Part shown: positions 59,301 to 64,000 of the stretch, one piece after another
Layout: each line of letters starts with the position of its first letter
How positions within the stretch are numbered: the stretch's first letter is position 1
Source: Tretioscincus oriximinensis
Lineage: Eukaryota; Chordata; Lepidosauria; Squamata; Gymnophthalmidae
Direction: 5' to 3'
Length of the DNA stretch: 64,000 nucleotides
Assembly: GCA_022410635.1 (NCBI GenBank)
Contig: JAJVDF010000190.1
Coordinates: forward strand, 718,626 to 782,625
Notes under the pieces: model-generated
The model's database searches: none
Told to the model about the DNA's origin: nothing
Seen by the model: the letters and a program-made list of their open reading frames with translations, nothing else
Translations under genes and position numbers: made by a program

Positions 59301-61806
59301 GGTTCAAAATTTCAGGAGTTTACATTTAATATAATCTATGTAACTAGAGATAAACTTTAAAAGTAAGGATGTAATATTTTAGATTCAGGATTCTATTAAC
59401 TTTTCAGATTTTTACTGCAATTCATTTTTCCTACAAAGAACTGAGAACATACTAACCTTCAATTATGCAACACCATCCATGTGAGATTAATACAGTGGTA
59501 CCTCGGTTCTCGAACGCCTTGAAAGTCGACCAAATCTGTGTTCGACCGGCAGATTCCAGAAACCTTTGTCCTGGAATCCGAACACCGATTTGGAACTCGA
59601 ACTTCCTTCGGCGTTCTTTCGGCCAGGCGCACCTTGCTGACATCATCAGAGTGCGTTTTTTCGGCCAGGCACGCCTTGCTGAGGTCATCAGAGTGCGTTT
59701 TTTCGGCCCGGCGCACCTTGCTGAGGTCATCTGAGTGCGTTTTTTCGGCCCGGCGCACCTTGTTTCGGTTCTCGAACAAATTGGTTCTCAACCGTCCTGC
59801 CGGAACGAATTGTGTTCGAGAACCGAGGTACCACTGTAGTTTGTTGCCCTATAAAGTTAAAACAGCAGGCACATACTGTATACTAGGTTTGCTCTCTGGA
59901 TGTTAATTTTGGTTCTTTCCCCAAATGNAGTCTTCCATAGTCTAGCATGTGAATGGCAGATGCTTATGCAAGATGCCAGGAAGGCTCAATACTGAAAGGG
60001 CCTCCGACTTTTACAAATGTCAGTCAACACTAACCAATGGGAAGGAATGGTAGAACTTAGCACCTTAATTTCAGAGAAATAGCCGTGTTAGTCTAGCAGA
60101 AAGTCCAGCAAAGGGGCTAGCAGCACTTTGAGACTAACTTGAGAAAAGTGGTTGGCATAAGCTTTCGTAGACAGGTCTACTTCTTCAGATGCTGAGGGAC
60201 TAATGCTTCAGATGCTGAGGGCATTAGTCCCTCAGCATCTGAAGAAGTAGACCTGTCTACGAAAGCTTATGCCAACCACTTTTCTCAAGTTAGTCTCAAA
60301 GTGCTGCTAGCCCCTTTGCTGGACTTAGCACCTTAATGTTCATCGTTTGCTCCCCCCTCTAATTTATCTATGCACAATGGGGAAAAAAATTGTAGTGCTT
60401 GGTACCACATGGAAAAGAATGTTGAGCAGAAATCTTCAATTGTAATCCATGCAATAAACCATACAACATGGCTATAAATAAATTTGGTCAGTAAGAAGGC
60501 TCCAACCCACCAAGAATCCATCCTAACAAAGAATTAGCTTTTAACTCTGAAAATGATCCCTGCATTTTTTTTAATCTAGCTTCTCTTTAGAATATCCACA
60601 CTCCTATATCCGTCGCCATTATTGATAAAGTTGTATAATAAAGGACAGAATCGAATATTTCAGCCAGATCTCTAGAGACTCTTTATCTCCTTTAGTTCAT
60701 GGTTATGACGCACAACCAAAGGCCAAACATACTGCTAGCCAGACACCCCAGGGCAGCCTATTGAAGAAAAAAATGATGGGATACCAAAGGAACGTCTGTT
60801 CTTTACTCTAATCATTGGCTTCCTTATATATAGTAACAATCAGAATCCCTCTCAATATCCCAACATTAAAATGAAAAGCGAAAACCCTTCTCTGAACCAT
60901 AGAAGCAGCTGCAATATATATCCCTTATTTAAACCAAACTTAACTCTTCGCAAAAGGGATTTTTCTGGGTTGTTTTCATATTTATTTATCGATTCCACTT
61001 CAGGTTGTGGGTCGCAGTCATTCCAAACTGAAGAAGCGTCCGGGGGTGGGTGGGTGGGGGGTTTAAAGGGTTGCCATAAAAATAAGAATTAAAAAAAAAA
61101 ATAAACCAAGTAACGGAGAGCTCCAGCTTGAATGGGTGTGCAAAAGAGGGCATTTCTGGCAGGGGTGGCTTCCAATGCCTGCAAGGTTTGCTGAAGTTTC
61201 CTTTTTTCCACCNCCATTAAAGCTGCAGTAGGCTTCCNGTCCTTTTTTTTTCTTATGGTACGTACGTGTTTGGGTCACATCTTGGGACAGAGCTTGGCCA
61301 TGCACATGCCAGTGTAGACTATGGCAGGCCCCATTCGGGGCCTGCCATAGTCTACACTAGCATGTGGTTGGCAGGGTCCTATTCCTAGGGGCAGCGGACG
61401 CAGCCTGAGTGCGTGTAAGTAGGACGCGGCTGTGTGTAGGCTTGCAATGCTTTTGGTTATAATAAAGGATGAGGAAGCTCGTATTCTGCAAGCGTGTTTA
61501 AAGCGACGTGTGAAGGCTGAGGTACCGCGGGGCGAAGTGGGTCTCCTCGGGAGTCAGCCGCCCCAGGCCCGCCTCCCGCCCGCCTGCCCGCCTTACCCCG
61601 CCAGAGAAGCCCCCCGAGCGAGGCGCGGCCTTCTTCTCCCGCCGGCTCTCGCCCTCCTCGGCCCCGTACTCGATCTCGCCTTCCTCGGCGGCGGCGGCGG
61701 CGGCGGCGGCGGCGCTGCTGCTGGGCTTCAAGCGCTTCGCCTGGCTCTCGTAGGGCTTCTCGTCCTCCTCCTCCTCATACTGCTCGCCCGACGACGGCGA
61801 CGACAT
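41287..61806 (-). CDS. HNRNPLL: HNRNPLL, hnRNP L-like RNA-binding splicing regulator (13 coding exons)
   Basis: Nuclear RNA-binding protein that, in mammals, regulates alternative splicing, best known for exon skipping in PTPRC/CD45 of activated lymphocytes. Exons join as 61806-61597, 55223-55105, 54301-54064, 51238-51153, 49621-49525, 49440-49368, 45592-45521, 44689-44472, 44375-44254, 43744-43543, 42693-42636, 42544-42446 and 41342-41287: 1,650 nt, 549 residues plus TAG, with frame kept at every junction. RRM1 is about residues 84-158 (VVHVRGL), RRM2 about 174-251 (KVLLLSIQNP), RRM3 about 343-415 (SVVMVSGL), RRM4 about 460-546 (SCVLHYYNVPL). The C-terminus KLCFSTSSHL and the N-terminal YESQAKRLK match the human protein as I remember it (about 542 residues). 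The paralogue HNRNPL has a different, glycine-rich N-terminus. Odd points are a nine-alanine tract in exon 1 and an apparent AT-AC intron between exons 4 and 5. All residues come from reading the genomic sequence; no transcript was available. Confidence 0.97.
41583..41920 (-). mobile_element. tRNA-derived SINE, family 2, in HNRNPLL intron 12
   Basis: ggaggaggaagagaaggaagagcagg tail, then ttatacccggccttctcatttgaagggactcagagag, ctagctgagttgg, gccagtagagggcgctcacccc and cttaacaactgcaccgtttgtg. Same orientation as the gene. Confidence 0.8.
42446..42544 (-). CDS. HNRNPLL: HNRNPLL exon 12 (codons 499-532, RRM4)
   Basis: Encodes SAKTLSGLLEWECKTDAVEA and LTVLNHYQIRVP. The acceptor is TTTCACAG| and the donor CCCCA|GTAAGT. 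It is separated from exon 11 by a 91-bp intron. Confidence 0.96.
42636..42693 (-). CDS. HNRNPLL: HNRNPLL exon 11 (codons 480-499, RRM4)
   Basis: Encodes LCDDHEVLSFIKYKVFDPK inside RRM4. The acceptor is TTGTTGCAG| and the donor AAAAC|GTAAGT. At 58 bp it is too short to be found by open-frame length and was identified from the flanking splice sites and family match. Confidence 0.96.
42819..43113 (+). mobile_element. 5'-truncated non-LTR retrotransposon end with 15-bp target duplication
   Basis: aataggagtcattaa stands exactly on both sides (42,804-42,818; 43,114-43,128). The 295-bp insert ends ggtttacgaccgtaataaatactgattgattg, a gatt-repeat 3' end. It is probably from an R4/Dong- or other LINE family; the family is inferred. 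It lies in HNRNPLL intron 10, antisense to the gene. Confidence 0.8.
43543..43744 (-). CDS. HNRNPLL: HNRNPLL exon 10 (codons 412-479, linker and start of RRM4)
   Basis: Encodes VSKQHSVVPSQIFELEDGTS, a conserved linker, then NIIQPTSCVLHYYNVPLCV, RRM4 strand 1. The acceptor is GATTACAG|TG and the donor GTAAAG|GTAGGA, phase 0. Confidence 0.97.
43828..44112 (-). mobile_element. tRNA-derived SINE, family 2, in HNRNPLL intron 9
   Basis: aggaggaggagaagaacagggtttttatacccgaggggactcaaagaagc, agctgagtcagctacagctgaggctagtagtgggtgctcatccc, gttgaaagactgcg. Same orientation as the gene. Confidence 0.75.
44254..44375 (-). CDS. HNRNPLL: HNRNPLL exon 9 (codons 372-412, rest of RRM3)
   Basis: Encodes VKFMKTIPGTALVEMGDEY and the last part of RRM3 to LFGKRLNV. 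The acceptor is CACACAG| and the donor TTTG|GTATGT. The intron separating it from exon 8 is 96 bp. Confidence 0.97.
44472..44689 (-). CDS. HNRNPLL: HNRNPLL exon 8 (codons 299-371, linker and start of RRM3)
   Basis: Encodes the proline-rich linker SHGPLLPLPSRYRM and SRDTPELVAYPLPQ, then RRM3 strand 1 (SVVMVSGLHPQKMNC) and RVFNLFCLYGNIEK. The acceptor is CTTTAG|GC and the donor AAAAG|GTAAAA, phase 0. Confidence 0.97.
44815..45060 (+). mobile_element. tRNA-derived SINE, family 2, in HNRNPLL intron 7
   Basis: taagagccccagtgtttcag, aagaggcgtaagcaccctctactgg, ccaaccaagctattcgaaaacaagaaattgcagttagata, gccgttttgaatcccttcag. Antisense to the gene; head decayed. Confidence 0.65.
45521..45592 (-). CDS. 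HNRNPLL: HNRNPLL exon 7 (codons 275-299, linker)
   Basis: Encodes DRGKGRQRQAILGEHPSSF followed by RHDGYG, the basic linker between RRM2 and RRM3. The acceptor is TCTTTTAG| and the donor TATG|GTAAGT. It begins and ends in phase 1, so skipping would keep frame. Confidence 0.96.
45593..47540. other. HNRNPLL intron 6, first part: unassigned
   Basis: Long AT-rich intron sequence with no recognised repeat. It could hold conserved regulatory sequence; nothing here proves it. Confidence 0.4.
47545..47605 (+). repeat. L2/SINE-type 3' tail fragment
   Basis: attaatctgccctgagacctttgggaatagggcataatataaatataactaaataaac, the tail of the 55,480 LINE end. Confidence 0.55.
47875..48035 (+). mobile_element. 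Decayed CR1 fragment in intron 6
   Basis: gagatcacatttggaatattgtctacaattctgttctccac ... ctgaaaaaggtgcagaaaagg corresponds to the region [16 protein letters not shown] of CR1. Confidence 0.7.
48036..49367. other. HNRNPLL intron 6, last part: unassigned
   Basis: No repeat or alternative exon could be supported; open frames here have no family match. Confidence 0.4.
49368..49440 (-). CDS. HNRNPLL: HNRNPLL exon 6 (codons 251-275, linker)
   Basis: Encodes PTRLNVIRNDNDSWDYTKPY then LGRR, the linker after RRM2. The acceptor is TTTTAACAG| and the donor CGAG|GTAAGT. The intron between it and exon 5 is only 84 bp. Confidence 0.96.
49525..49621 (-). CDS. HNRNPLL: HNRNPLL exon 5 (codons 218-250, end of RRM2)
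   Basis: Encodes FETILCAQKAKAALNG and ADIYAGCCTLKIEYAR, the last helix and strand of RRM2. The upstream intron ends in AC with TTCCTTAAT close by, as expected for a U12 intron. The donor is GCAAGG|GTAATG, phase 0. Confidence 0.95.
49622..51152 (-). other. HNRNPLL: HNRNPLL intron 4, apparent AT-AC U12-type intron
   Basis: Read on the minus strand, the intron begins ATATCCTTTT and ends TTCCTTAATGTGACTTTAC. Known U12 consensus elements are a 5' site ATATCCTT and a branch site TTCCTTAAC about 10-16 nt before the 3' end. Only this pair of boundaries gives the expected residues MVEFET; no GT-AG pair nearby keeps frame and family match. The intron is 1,531 bp and I see no recognisable transposon in it except a possible L2/SINE-type tail just outside at 51,258. 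Confidence 0.9.
51153..51238 (-). CDS. HNRNPLL: HNRNPLL exon 4 (codons 190-218, RRM2)
   Basis: Encodes EVLYTVCNPVGKVQRIVIF and RNGIQAMV. The acceptor is CTATAG|GAG. The 3' side is not GT: the exon ends GTTGA and the intron opens ATATCCTTTT, the U12 AT-AC donor consensus. Using this junction gives MVEFET with no frame break, matching the family. Confidence 0.95.
51239..54063. other. HNRNPLL intron 3: mostly unassigned AT-rich DNA
   Basis: Only an antisense L2/SINE-type tail piece (51,258-51,312: atttatttatttaggaacttatgtactgcccttcatcaaaggtctcaggg) is recognisable. The rest lacks repeats I know. Confidence 0.5.
54064..54301 (-). CDS. HNRNPLL: HNRNPLL exon 3 (codons 110-189, end of RRM1 and start of RRM2)
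   Basis: Encodes YVMMMPFKRQALVEFEDIE, the RNP-1-like strand of RRM1, then the linker KRITRPGNTDDPSGGNK and the first strand of RRM2. The acceptor is ATTACAG|C and the donor ACAGTG|GTATGT. It ends in phase 0. Confidence 0.97.
54670..54760 (+). mobile_element. Penelope-like 3' tail fragment, diverged
   Basis: catctgaagaagtagacaaaagctcacccgatctacctttctctgttagtctccaagcatccttgcaggactttcta, related to the element tail. Confidence 0.6.
55105..55223 (-). CDS. HNRNPLL: HNRNPLL exon 2 (codons 71-110, start of RRM1)
   Basis: Encodes DAGGSLHKVSASPVVHVRGL and the first helix of RRM1 (ESVVEADLVDALEKFGTI). The acceptor is CCCTAG| and the donor ATATG|GTAGGT. It leaves two bases (TG) of a cysteine codon completed by exon 3. 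Confidence 0.96.
55411..55473 (+). repeat. AGT microsatellite
   Basis: About 18 copies of agt/gta with an interruption, followed by aatattctttattatta. Confidence 0.9.
55480..55918 (+). mobile_element. L2-like LINE 3' end in HNRNPLL intron 1
   Basis: Plus strand reads VAVPRLWNTLPCKMRLSPF and a following short helix, the LWNSLP..LR motif of L2-type LINE C-termini, then ccctgagacctttgggtacagaacggtatagaaatgtaaataaataa, the same tail as SINE family 1. Confidence 0.6.
56500..56797 (+). mobile_element. tRNA-derived SINE, family 2, best copy
   Basis: aatggctcagttgctaaggaatccgtctctcacctggg, gagacggggtttcgaagccc (B-box-like), tagctctagccaacccagctattcgaaagcaag, and cactttgagtcccnttgaaaggtgagaaaagcggggtataag. 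In intron 1, antisense to the gene. Confidence 0.85.
57685..57813 (+). mobile_element. Penelope-like 3' tail fragment in intron 1
   Basis: cctgaccctgacattagtccctcagcatctgaagtagacctgtctatgaaagcttatgccaacc ... gctgctagctcctttgctgga. Confidence 0.8.
58560..59050 (+). pseudogene. L1-like ORF2 C-terminus and 3' UTR in intron 1
   Basis: Frame 58,641-58,856 reads GWKDVNNLSMETWYEY, then ERMAIDFRHERIN and KQKWEPVKNYLMMLGT, the last codons of squamate-type L1. It ends in a purine-rich 3' UTR and tataaaaaaaga tail near 59,030. 5' truncated, antisense to HNRNPLL. Confidence 0.6.
59493..59836. mobile_element. Tc1/mariner-type MITE G, copy 2, with internal 42-bp tandem
   Basis: Perfect 23-bp terminal inverted repeats cagtggtacctcggttctcgaac, flanked by TA (59,491-59,492; 59,837-59,838). 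344 bp. Inside, a 42-bp unit starting ttcggcc recurs at 59,618, 59,660, 59,702 and 59,744. The 23,953 copy has about one unit less of these, accounting for its 260 bp. Confidence 0.9.
60070..60322. mobile_element. Penelope-like inverted-dimer insertion with 15-bp target duplication
   Basis: Two copies of the tail head-to-head: ttcagagaaatagccgtgttagtctagcag ... ctacttcttcagatgctgagggactaatgc, then the reverse from cattagtccctcagcatctgaag to gctgctagcccctttgctgg. acttagcaccttaat flanks it (60,055-60,069; 60,323-60,337). Confidence 0.9.
60338..61261. other. HNRNPLL intron 1, promoter-proximal part: unassigned
   Basis: No repeat recognised apart from a short GTGGGG run near 61,045; a purine-rich AT block follows at 61,080-61,110. 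Confidence 0.4.
61262..61412. mobile_element. Palindromic MITE F, copy 3 (end decayed)
   Basis: agcttggccatgcacatgccagtgtagactatggcaggcccc pairs with ggggcctgccatagtctacactagcatgtggttgg around tattcgg, as in 24,983-25,169. It lies about 185 bp downstream of exon 1. Confidence 0.7.
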
Positions 61807-62270
61807 GATGGCGGCGGCAGGAGAGCGAGGAAGGGACGCGCTTATTCCTCAACGGTCGTCCGCGCGGCCGCACCGCCGACCGACCCCCCCCCCCCCGCCC
61901 CCTTACACAACACGGCCGCCGCGGCTCATGGAGAGGAACGAGCCGCAGCCGGGGCTGAGGAGGGGCGGCATCCGCCAGGCTTCTTGGCACTTCCATTGGA
62001 TCGAGCCCTTAGGCCCGGGGATGGTGATTGGTCAGAAATGAAATGCCTCAAACGATGCCCAGCGTGCGATGGGAGGAAAGGAACGCCAATCATTTCCTGA
62101 GCGACAACAACTTTTTTGGACGGGGAGTGGGGGGAGGCTTTCCTATAGAGATACAGCTTTGGCCGGCGGGAGGAGGATGAGACGCCGTTACCAGGGCCAA
62201 CGGGTTTTAGAGCGCTTGCGCAGTCGACCGTTTTTTTTTTTCGTTTGTGTGGATAAGACGGGGGAAGGGA
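61500..62270 (-). promoter_or_regulatory. HNRNPLL: HNRNPLL CpG-island promoter and 5' UTR
   Basis: GC- and CpG-rich block over exon 1 and upstream, unlike the AT-rich surroundings. ATTGG (CCAAT on the minus strand) occurs at 61,995-61,999 and 62,027-62,031, and CCAAT on the plus strand at 62,086-62,090. GC-box-like and C-tract sequences (61,886-61,903) lie in the likely 5' UTR. No TATA box is obvious. The transcription start cannot be fixed from sequence alone. Confidence 0.75.
61597..61806 (-). CDS. HNRNPLL: HNRNPLL exon 1 (start codon, codons 1-70)
   Basis: ATG is at 61806-61804 in the context GCCGCCATC-ATG. The exon encodes an acidic, low-complexity N-terminus with YESQAKRLK, three serines (AGC), nine alanines (GCC) and EEGEIEYGAEEGE. 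The donor is GGCGGG|GTAAGG and it ends on a codon boundary. No RRM lies here; it precedes RRM1. Confidence 0.95.
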
Positions 62271-63146
62271 TATGAGGTCATGAGAAAGTGGCCATATAGT
62301 TATTTCAGGATCCATTTTTTAGCCTGCAGGAGTGATACACTGTACCATTTCCAGAAATGCAGTTTTTATTTTTATTTTATCCTGCCAATAATAATTATAT
62401 TATTAGGCTAACTCTACTTGGACGCAGTACAAAATATACAAAATACAAGATAAAGCACAATGCAGAATACAATATTGAACAATCCAGCAATAACATTAAT
62501 ATAAAATAAAATAGGAGAAAATATCAGTGCTTGCAGGAGGATGGGAAGAAGGATTTCTTTATTTANAAATGTATATCCCACCTTTCACCAACAGATTCTA
62601 GAGCAGCAACTAACATCACAAAGTATATATAAATATCTTATTAAAACATTTTTCACAGGTGCTCCCCAGTCAGGCAAAGACCTGGGTCAGCCTGGCATCC
62701 ATCACTAAGAAAGCCCTGTTCCCACTTGGTTAATAGCTGAAGGAACTGGCGTAGGGGAATGCACAAGCAAATAGGCAGGAGAAAGTATTCCCTTCAATAT
62801 TTGTGATCTGTTTTGAACCTTAAATTGGATCCACACTGCTCTGGATCCAGGCATAGCTGTGAGGGGGCTGCCAGATCAGTTTAACCCTACCTGACCCTTA
62901 TTGCCTCATAGACCAACCAGCTGCCTCTGATTCTTGTGGCATGGAGAGATAAAGCCGCGTGTCATCTGTGTATCAAGGGATATGGAAGATTAGATCAATC
63001 CCTGAGGAACCGCACAAGTGAGATGCCTATAATGCCTATAATGCCTCCATGCAGGGCAAACCTCTCCACCCACCAAAGCTCCTCAATCACTCCATTGTAG
63101 CTGGGTTCTGCCAGAAAGCTTTGCATCCAGTCATTCCCATCCTTTA
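62271..63146. other. Unassigned DNA upstream of HNRNPLL
   Basis: No gene seen. A tail fragment (tttatttanaaatgtatatcccacctttcacc, 62,558-62,592) resembles a SINE end. Confidence 0.4.
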
Positions 63147-64000
63147 AGAACATAAGAACATAAGAAGAGCCATACTGGATCAGGCCACAGCCCATCGAGT
63201 CCAGCATTCTGTGTCACACAGAGGCCCACCAGATGCACCTGGGCAGTCCAAACAGAGGAAAGCAAAATATGCTGCTCCTGTTCGTGACTCCCTGCAAATG
63301 GTATTTCAAGAGTCCTGCCTGTTGCTCCATCCCGGAGGCTACATCCAGACAACTATCTTAGTATCCATTTATACCCTTAGTGTCCATAAACCTNNNNNNN
63401 NNNNNNNNNNNNNNNNNNNNNNNNNNNNNNNNNNNNNNNNNNNNNNNNNNNNNNNNNNNNNNNNNNNNNNNNNNNNNNNNNNNNNNNNNNNNNNNNNNNN
63501 NNNNNNNNNNNNNNNNNNNNNNNNNNNNNNNNNNNNNNNNNNNNNNNNNNNNNNNNNNNNNNNNNNNNNNNNNNNNNNNNNNNNNNNNNNNNNNNNNNNN
63601 NNNNNNNNNNNNNNNNNNNNNNNNNNNNNNNNNNNNNNNNNNNNNNNNNNNNNNNNNNNNNNNNNNNNNNNNNNNNNNNNNNNNNNNNNNNNNNNNNNNN
63701 NNNNNNNNNNNNNNNNNNNATCACCCCTCAAACGTCTCCTTTCAAGGCTGAAGAGGCCCAGACGTTGCAGCCTTGCTTCGTAAGGGAGGTGCTCCAGACC
63801 CTTGATCATTTTTGTTGCCCTTTTCTGCACCTTCTCCAGTTCCAAAATATCCCTCTTGAGATGTGGTGACCAGAATTGAACACAGTATTCCAAATGTGGC
63901 CGCACAACAGATTTATAAAGAGGCAAAACAACATTTGCTGACTTATTTTCGATTCCTTTCCTAATTATCCCCAACATGGAATTTGCCTTTTTTGCTGCTG
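63147..64000 (-). pseudogene. CR1 LINE 3' half, with assembly gap
   Basis: Almost identical to 32,109-32,868 on both sides of the N run: [20 protein letters not shown] and [19 protein letters not shown] to 63,720, and the CR1 3' UTR at 63,147-63,393. It continues off the window's right edge (…tttgctgctg). Confidence 0.9.
63394..63719. other. Assembly gap of 326 N
   Basis: Unsequenced. The matching part of the 32,109 copy is only about 234 bp, so the gap size is likely an estimate. Confidence 0.95.

Noticed and set aside
59618..59760. CRISPR-like array from the 42-bp phased repeats
   Set aside because: Units are contiguous without spacers, inside a transposon with terminal repeats in a vertebrate genome.
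61432..62100. 222-codon plus-strand frame across the CpG island
   Set aside because: It is the antisense of HNRNPLL exon 1 and its promoter; GC-rich DNA gives few stops. The alanine/leucine/arginine/proline composition reflects the CGG repeat, and no family motif appears.
62986..63210. Possible upstream neighbour gene start
   Set aside because: The small frame there has no family match; human HNRNPLL's neighbour GALM has no recognisable exon in this window.
63211..63977. Long frames of undefined residues near the right end
   Set aside because: They run across the 326-N gap; only the CR1 flanks are real.

Overview
This is a 64 kb stretch of vertebrate nuclear DNA, most likely from a squamate reptile and probably a lizard. 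The evidence is one ordinary multi-exon vertebrate gene embedded in AT-rich DNA full of CR1 LINE fragments, two tRNA-derived SINE families, Penelope-like elements, L1- and L2-like LINE ends and many short DNA transposons. There are no operons, ribosome binding sites or prokaryotic genes. Scattered single n's and a 326-base N run (63,394-63,719) show it is a draft assembly.

The only protein-coding gene I can support is HNRNPLL (heterogeneous nuclear ribonucleoprotein L-like) on the minus strand. I could place all 13 coding exons from 61,806 (start codon) to 41,287 (stop codon). Every junction keeps frame, giving 1,650 nt and 549 residues with four RRM domains. The start lies in a CpG island with CCAAT boxes (about 61,500-62,270). 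Twelve introns are recognisable: eleven are GT-AG, and one (49,622-51,152) has the hallmarks of an AT-AC minor-spliceosome (U12) intron. Exon 1 carries a nine-alanine GCC tract.

Region by region: 1-41,000 is intergenic and made of repeats and unassigned AT-rich DNA, including a decayed Penelope GIY-YIG domain (4,090-4,377), hAT elements with 8-bp target duplications (11,305-11,897; 28,196-28,532), a long palindrome beside a trinucleotide microsatellite (14,549-15,040), an L1-like reverse-transcriptase remnant (28,915-30,715), a CR1 3' half (32,109-32,868), a GIY-YIG Penelope-like element with its own target duplication (33,559-34,235), and a CR1 copy split by a second Penelope-like insertion (38,070-40,045). 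41,000-61,806 is HNRNPLL with repeats in its introns. 61,807-64,000 is promoter, unassigned DNA and a CR1 copy interrupted by the assembly gap.

The window therefore shows one splicing regulator gene and a detailed record of transposon activity: nested insertions, precise target duplications, palindromic elements, and a 3' tail apparently shared between a SINE and an L2-like LINE. I found no CRISPR array, no rRNA, no free-standing functional tRNA gene and no virus-derived gene.
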